Assembly: GCF_900104525.1 (NCBI RefSeq)
Contig: NZ_LT629711.1
Span: 2,666,001-2,730,000, forward strand
Direction: 5' to 3'
From: Pedococcus dokdonensis
Lineage (GTDB): Bacteria > Actinomycetota > Actinomycetes > Actinomycetales > Dermatophilaceae
Length of the DNA: 64,000 nucleotides
Shown here: positions 60,163 through 64,000 of the stretch, piece after piece
Position numbering within the stretch: the first letter of the stretch is position 1
Layout of the letters: each line of letters begins with the position of its first letter
The notes under the pieces: model-generated
Told to the model about the DNA's origin: nothing
The model's database searches: none
Seen by the model: only the letters and a program-made list of their open reading frames with translations
Position numbers and translations under genes: made by a program

Positions 60163-61113
60163 GTGACCACTGCTGAGCAACGGCGACATCGACGCGACGA
60201 GGTCCTCCGACTTGGGGCGGAGCACGGCGGCGTCGTGTCGCGCGAGCTGTTGCGGGCCGTGGGGGTCGACCGCCGAGCAATCCGCCATGCCATCGACACA
60301 GGCAGGTGGGTGCTGCACGGCAACCAGACCGTCGCGCTGAGCCACGAACCCCTGTCCCCACAGGCGGATCTCTGGCGGGCATTCTGGGAAGTGGGCCCGC
60401 GGATCGCCGTGGTGGATGGGGCATCAGCCCTGGTCGCTGCGGGCCTGACGGGGTTCACCACCCGGATGACACAGGTGTCGGTGCCGCACGGCAGCGACCC
60501 CGGTCGGGTGTCCGGGGTGGAAGTGCACCGCGTCACGAGCCGGCCGCCCGAGGACGTGCTTCGCACCGGGCCTCCGCGCACCACACCCGCCGTGGCTGCG
60601 ATCCGGGCAGCCCAATGGGCCGTGAGCGACCGGCAGGCCGCGCTGGTGCTGGCCATGACCGCGCAACAGCGGCTCGCTTCCGGCGCGCAGCTGGTGGATG
60701 CTGCTCGTCGCACTCCTGGGCGACGTCGGGTGGCCTTCATCCTCAGGATCGCCCAGGACGTGGCCGCAGGGGCGGAGTCGCTCGGCGAGCTCGACTTTGC
60801 CCTGCTCTGCCGTCATCGTGGGCTCCCGGAGCCCACCCGTCAGCGGGTCGCGAAAGGCCCTCGCGGCCGGGTGTACCTGGACGTCTGCTGGGACGACGTC
60901 GGCCTGGTGGTGGAGATCGACGGCGCCGGGCACCGCGCCGGCCTGGCCGTGACCGACGACAATTTCCGGCAGAACGCCCTGACGTTGGCAGGTCGGACCG
61001 TCCTGCGCATCGACCTCATCGGGCTGCGGCTCGACCCGGACGCCTTCCTCGATCAGGTGTGCGAGGCCCACGCTCGTCTTGCGGGTCGCTCCGCTCCCCT
61101 CAGCTCGGGGTGA
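60163..61113 (+). CDS. AbiEi-like N-terminus with DUF559/Vsr-like nuclease domain
   Basis: 316 residues from GTG 60163. N-terminal winged-helix pattern LGAEHGGVVSRELLRAVGVDRRAIRHAIDTGRWVLHGNQTVALS and VDGASALVAAGLTGF are AbiEi-like, as in the gene at 9454. The C-terminus has GRVYLDVCWDDVGLVVEIDGAGH...ALTLAGRTVLRIDLIGLRLD, the classic DUF559/Vsr-fold layout with Asp, Glu-x-Asp-Gly and His. No toxin partner is present. It is flanked by palindromes of family P2 and sits between purM and purF. Confidence 0.82.
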   Translation: MTTAEQRRHRRDEVLRLGAEHGGVVSRELLRAVGVDRRAIRHAIDTGRWVLHGNQTVALSHEPLSPQADLWRAFWEVGPRIAVVDGASALVAAGLTGFTTRMTQVSVPHGSDPGRVSGVEVHRVTSRPPEDVLRTGPPRTTPAVAAIRAAQWAVSDRQAALVLAMTAQQRLASGAQLVDAARRTPGRRRVAFILRIAQDVAAGAESLGELDFALLCRHRGLPEPTRQRVAKGPRGRVYLDVCWDDVGLVVEIDGAGHRAGLAVTDDNFRQNALTLAGRTVLRIDLIGLRLDPDAFLDQVCEAHARLAGRSAPLSSG

Positions 61114-61150
61114 TATCGAGCGCTATGGCGCCCGGTAATACCCCGAACTC
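61104..61150. repeat. Palindromic repeat family P2, copy 2 (degenerate)
   Basis: CTCGGGGTGATATCGAGCGC ... GGCGCCCGGTAATACCCCGA matches copy 1 with several changes on one arm. It overlaps the stop codon (61111-61113) of the endonuclease-like gene, so the element contributes the gene's end. Confidence 0.7.
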
Positions 61151-61178
61151 GGGAGGCGTGAGGCGTGGGGCGGGCGGG

Positions 61179-62732
61179 CTAGGGGCGGAGGAGGGCGTCC
61201 TGGGCGCCGCCACCGACACCCAGCGTCACGCCGTCGACGTCGATCGGGAGCGTCTCGAAGAGGTTCTTGCCGAGCCGGCTCTCGTCCGGCAGCTCCACCG
61301 GGTAGGAACCGCTGAAGCACGCCGTGCAGAGCGACTCCTTCGGCTGGTGCGTCGCCGCGACCATGCCTTCCTCCGAGATGTATCCGAGCGAGTCGGCCCC
61401 GATCGCGGTGGCGATCTCCTCGACGGCGGCGCCGTTGGCGATCAGCTCGGCGCGGGTCGGGAAGTCGATGCCGAAGAAGCACGGCCACTTCACCGGCGGC
61501 GCCGAGATCCGCAGGTGCACCTCGGCCGCCCCCGCTTCGCGCAGCATGCGGACCACGGCGCGCTGGGTGTTGCCGCGGACGATGGTGTCGTCGACGACCA
61601 CCAGGCGCTTGCCCTTGATCACCTCGCGCAGCGGGTTGAGCTTGAGCCGGATGCCGAGCTGGCGGATGGTCTGGGAGGGCGCGATGAAGGTGCGTCCCAC
61701 GTAGGAGTTCTTCACGAGCCCCTGGCCGTAGGGGATGCCGGACTCCTGGGCGTAGCCGATCGCGGCCGGCGTGCCCGACTCGGGTGTCGGCATCACCATG
61801 TCGGCCTCGACGGGGTGCTCGCGCGCCAGGATCCGGCCCATCTCGACCCGCGACTCGTGCACCCCGCGGCCGTTGATGGTGGTGTCGGGGCGGGCCAGGT
61901 AGACGTACTCGAAGACGCAGCCGCTCGGCTTGGCGGTCGCAAAGTGCTGCGAGCGCAGGCCGTCCTCGTCGATCGCGATCAGCTCACCCGGCTCGACCTC
62001 GCGCACCAGGGAGGCGCCGACGATGTCGAGCGCGGCCGTCTCGGAGGCGACCACCCAGCCGCGCTCGAGGCGCCCGAGCACCAGGGGACGGAACCCCTGG
62101 GGGTCGCGCGCGGCATACAGGGTGTTCTCGTCCATGAACACGAAGCAGAAGGCGCCCTTGAGCTTGGGCAGCAGCTCGAGGGCGGCGGCCTCGAGCGACC
62201 GGTCGGGGTCGTCGGCGAGCAGCGCGGTGACCAGGGCGGTGTCGGTGGTGTTGCCGCGCAACACCTCGCTGCCGCTGTTGGCGTAGCCGTCGGCTGCGCG
62301 CTCCGCCATCAGCTCGCGGAGCTCGGCCGAGTTGGTCAGGTTGCCGTTGTGGGCCATGGCGACAGTGGACTCGGCATGGCCGCCGAGAGTGGGCTGGGCG
62401 TTCTCCCAGGTCGAGCCGCCGGTCGTGGAGTAGCGGGCGTGCCCGACGGCGAGGTGTCCGCGCAGCGAGGCCAGCGAGCGCTCGTCGAACACCTGCGAGA
62501 CGAGGCCCATGTCCTTGTAGACGAGGATGCTGTGCCCGTCGGAGGTGGCGATGCCGGCCGACTCCTGGCCACGGTGCTGGAGCGCGTAGATGCCGTAATA
62601 GGTGAGCTTGGCGACCTCCTCACCGGGAGCCCAGACACCAAAGACCCCGCAGGCGTCCTGCGGGCCCTTCTCGCCGGGAAGCAGATCGTGCGAGAGCCGT
62701 CCGTCGCCGCGTGCCACGTGCCCCATTCTCAC
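61179..62732 (-). CDS. purF: Amidophosphoribosyltransferase
   Basis: 517 residues from GTG 62732 (ATG 62726 also possible). Catalyses the first committed step of purine synthesis. A 27-residue propeptide precedes the catalytic Cys28 (DACGVFGVW). Glutaminase motifs YYGIYALQHRGQESAG and HNGNLTN, and the PRPP site RLVVVDDTIVRGNTQ are present. Cysteines in KWPCFFGID and SLCTACFSGSYP indicate the Bacillus-type iron-sulphur form. The gene faces leftward toward purM but is separated by two plus-strand genes. Confidence 0.96.
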   Translation of the reverse strand: MRMGHVARGDGRLSHDLLPGEKGPQDACGVFGVWAPGEEVAKLTYYGIYALQHRGQESAGIATSDGHSILVYKDMGLVSQVFDERSLASLRGHLAVGHARYSTTGGSTWENAQPTLGGHAESTVAMAHNGNLTNSAELRELMAERAADGYANSGSEVLRGNTTDTALVTALLADDPDRSLEAAALELLPKLKGAFCFVFMDENTLYAARDPQGFRPLVLGRLERGWVVASETAALDIVGASLVREVEPGELIAIDEDGLRSQHFATAKPSGCVFEYVYLARPDTTINGRGVHESRVEMGRILAREHPVEADMVMPTPESGTPAAIGYAQESGIPYGQGLVKNSYVGRTFIAPSQTIRQLGIRLKLNPLREVIKGKRLVVVDDTIVRGNTQRAVVRMLREAGAAEVHLRISAPPVKWPCFFGIDFPTRAELIANGAAVEEIATAIGADSLGYISEEGMVAATHQPKESLCTACFSGSYPVELPDESRLGKNLFETLPIDVDGVTLGVGGGAQDALLRP

Positions 62733-62781
62733 ACAGGCGACGGCCCCGCCGGGCAGCCGCCCGAGCGCGTCGTGGCCGGCT

Positions 62782-63006
62782 TCAGGCGCGCCGGTCGAGC
62801 AGCACGGCGACGACGGCGGCGAGCAGCCCGAAGACGAACGCCCCGACCACGCCGAGGAAGAGCACCGCGCTGGTCATGCTGTAGTCGTGCCCGTAGTCCG
62901 TCGTGTTGTCGCTGAAGTAGGCGAACGCCGAGCCGACGACGAAGCCGAGAATCGCTCCGGTCGCGATGAAGGCGACGAAGTTGGGGTAGCGACGAGTGGG
63001 GGGCAC
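62782..63006 (-). CDS. Small membrane protein upstream of purF
   Basis: 74 residues from GTG 63006. Two membrane segments, FVAFIATGAILGFVVGSAFAYFS and MTSAVLFLGVVGAFVFGLLAAVVAVLL, with a short acidic loop between and a basic tail DRRA. Small proteins of this shape are common just upstream of purF in Actinobacteria. Function unknown. It ends 49 bases before purF and may be co-transcribed. Confidence 0.75.
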   Translation of the reverse strand: MPPTRRYPNFVAFIATGAILGFVVGSAFAYFSDNTTDYGHDYSMTSAVLFLGVVGAFVFGLLAAVVAVLLDRRA

Positions 63007-63077
63007 GTGCTCACGCTACCCGCGTCACCATCCCGTAACCGGGTCGGGGACCCCATCTGCGACGGCTGCGAGTACGA

Positions 63078-64000
63078 ATGACAGACATGGAACGCACCGC
63101 ACCGACACCGGGCAGCAAGAGCCAGCGAGTGATGTATGCCGTCAGCGGCGTGCTCGCGGCCGCGGCCGGCATGGCGGTGGGTCACCTCGTCGCCGCCTTC
63201 GTGAACCCCGCCGCCTCACCCGTGCTCGCCGTGGGCTCGACCGTCATCGACGCGACCCCCACGCCGGTCAAGGAGTGGGCGGTCCAGAACTTCGGCACCG
63301 CCGACAAGCCGATCCTGCTGAGCAGCGTCACCCTCGTGGTGGTGCTGGCCGCCGCGGCGATCGGGCTCGTCTCGCGCACCAGGCCGAGCCTGGCCAACAT
63401 CCTGCTCGTCGGGATGGCCACGCTGGCAGGTCTCGCCGCGTGGTTCCGGCCGGCCTCCGCGCCGTTCGACGTCGTCCCTGCCTTCGTCACGGCGATCATC
63501 GGCCTGGTCACGATCGCGGGGCTCCGTGCCCTCATCCCGAACCTCCCCACTCCCGGTGCGCAGACCACCCAGCCCGCGCCCACCCCCGACCGCGGCACGA
63601 CCAAGCCGGACGCGAAGCCGGAGTCGCCGCTGGACCACACGGCATACGCGAAGGGCACGGCGGGCGCACCCGCTCGACGCAACTTCCTGCTGGGAGCCGC
63701 CGGGGTCACCGTCGGTGCCGCCGCCCTCGGCGCGCTCGGCCAGAAGCTCGCGGTCCCGGCCACCCTCCCGTCCTCGGTCGCCCTGCCCAAGCCCCAGAAC
63801 ACCCTGCAGGCCCTTCCCACCGGGATCGAGGGAAAGGTCAAGGGTGTCAGCCAGTTCCGTACGCCGGTCAAGGAGTTCTACCGGGTCGACACCGCCCTGG
63901 TGATCCCGCGCATCGACGTCGACAACTGGAAGCTCGAGATCGACGGCAAGGTCGACAACAAGCTGACCATCACGTTCGACGAGCTGCTCACGATGCCGAT
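63078..64000 (+). CDS. Membrane-anchored molybdopterin-dependent oxidoreductase (YedY/sulphite-oxidase-like), N-terminal part
   Basis: 307 codons are in the window; the gene continues to the right. ATG 63078 (ATG 63087 is an alternative). Five membrane segments occupy roughly residues 15-155 (for example VMYAVSGVLAAAAGMAVGHLVAAFV and ILLSSVTLVVVLAAAAIGLV), then a Pro/Thr-rich linker, and a signal-like ARRNFLLGAAGVTVGAAALGALG preceding the catalytic domain. FYRVDTALVIPRIDVDNWKLEIDGKVDNKLTITFDELLTMP matches the start of sulphite-oxidase-type molybdopterin domains. The membrane-plus-oxidoreductase layout is common in Actinobacteria. Substrate unknown. Confidence 0.85.
   Translation, partial: MTDMERTAPTPGSKSQRVMYAVSGVLAAAAGMAVGHLVAAFVNPAASPVLAVGSTVIDATPTPVKEWAVQNFGTADKPILLSSVTLVVVLAAAAIGLVSRTRPSLANILLVGMATLAGLAAWFRPASAPFDVVPAFVTAIIGLVTIAGLRALIPNLPTPGAQTTQPAPTPDRGTTKPDAKPESPLDHTAYAKGTAGAPARRNFLLGAAGVTVGAAALGALGQKLAVPATLPSSVALPKPQNTLQALPTGIEGKVKGVSQFRTPVKEFYRVDTALVIPRIDVDNWKLEIDGKVDNKLTITFDELLTMP

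Noticed and set aside
60306..62915. Long plus-strand open frame covering the endonuclease-like gene and purF
   Set aside because: Out-of-frame with the real gene and antisense to purF; composition artefact.

Overview
The window is chromosomal DNA from a high-GC actinobacterium. GTG and TTG starts are common, many genes overlap by 4 bases, and the Actinobacteria-typical genes mshD (mycothiol synthase), bldC, a DUF3073 protein and a DtxR/IdeR-type iron box are present. Gene content fits an Intrasporangiaceae-like soil or water actinobacterium, but that placement is inference.

Layout. 1-14239: start of a secreted 5'-nucleotidase-like phosphatase, mshD, then a phosphate locus: polyphosphate kinase (ppk1, apparent frameshift), a MutT1-like Nudix/phosphatase, a PHO-box-like direct repeat, pstSCAB, and on the minus strand Pit with its DUF47 partner. 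A palindrome-flanked AbiEi/DUF559-like gene sits between pstB and pit. 14240-29291: tRNA-Lys(TTT) whose 3' part is duplicated 15 kb away; between the copies is an integrated element with a tyrosine integrase, a small excisionase-like HTH, a RepA-like ATPase, a helicase/phage-protein chimera, DNA-binding proteins, a PD-(D/E)XK-like protein, a DUF1508 protein and a Schlafen/AlbA_2-like protein.

29300-42100: guanidine-III riboswitch with an SMR (Gdx-type) exporter, a DUF4287 protein, a frameshifted small protein, then an iron module: two DtxR-like boxes, a ferric ABC transporter (three genes), and an unusual adenylation-carrier-membrane acyltransferase fusion with an alpha/beta hydrolase upstream. 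Pirin, SDR and PHP-domain genes follow. 42100-46550: membrane protein with a GntR regulator and palindromic operator, tRNA-Glu and tRNA-Asp, an oxidoreductase, a TetR regulator divergent from a TIGR03086-type gene, tRNA-Phe.

46800-64000: a 1110-residue hybrid sensor kinase, an XRE-like protein, a CaiB/AMACR-type CoA transferase, bldC divergent from a valine/leucine-type dehydrogenase, DUF3073, an NCS1 permease with a cysteine hydrolase, three tandem paralogues of unknown function, purM, a membrane protein, a second palindrome-flanked AbiEi/DUF559 gene, purF, and the start of a membrane-anchored molybdopterin oxidoreductase.

Most striking: two endonuclease-like genes, each bracketed by its own palindrome family and each lying inside a housekeeping cluster; the octamer GTATGCCG, very frequent in the chromosome but absent from the island; and the iron-regulated three-domain fusion protein.
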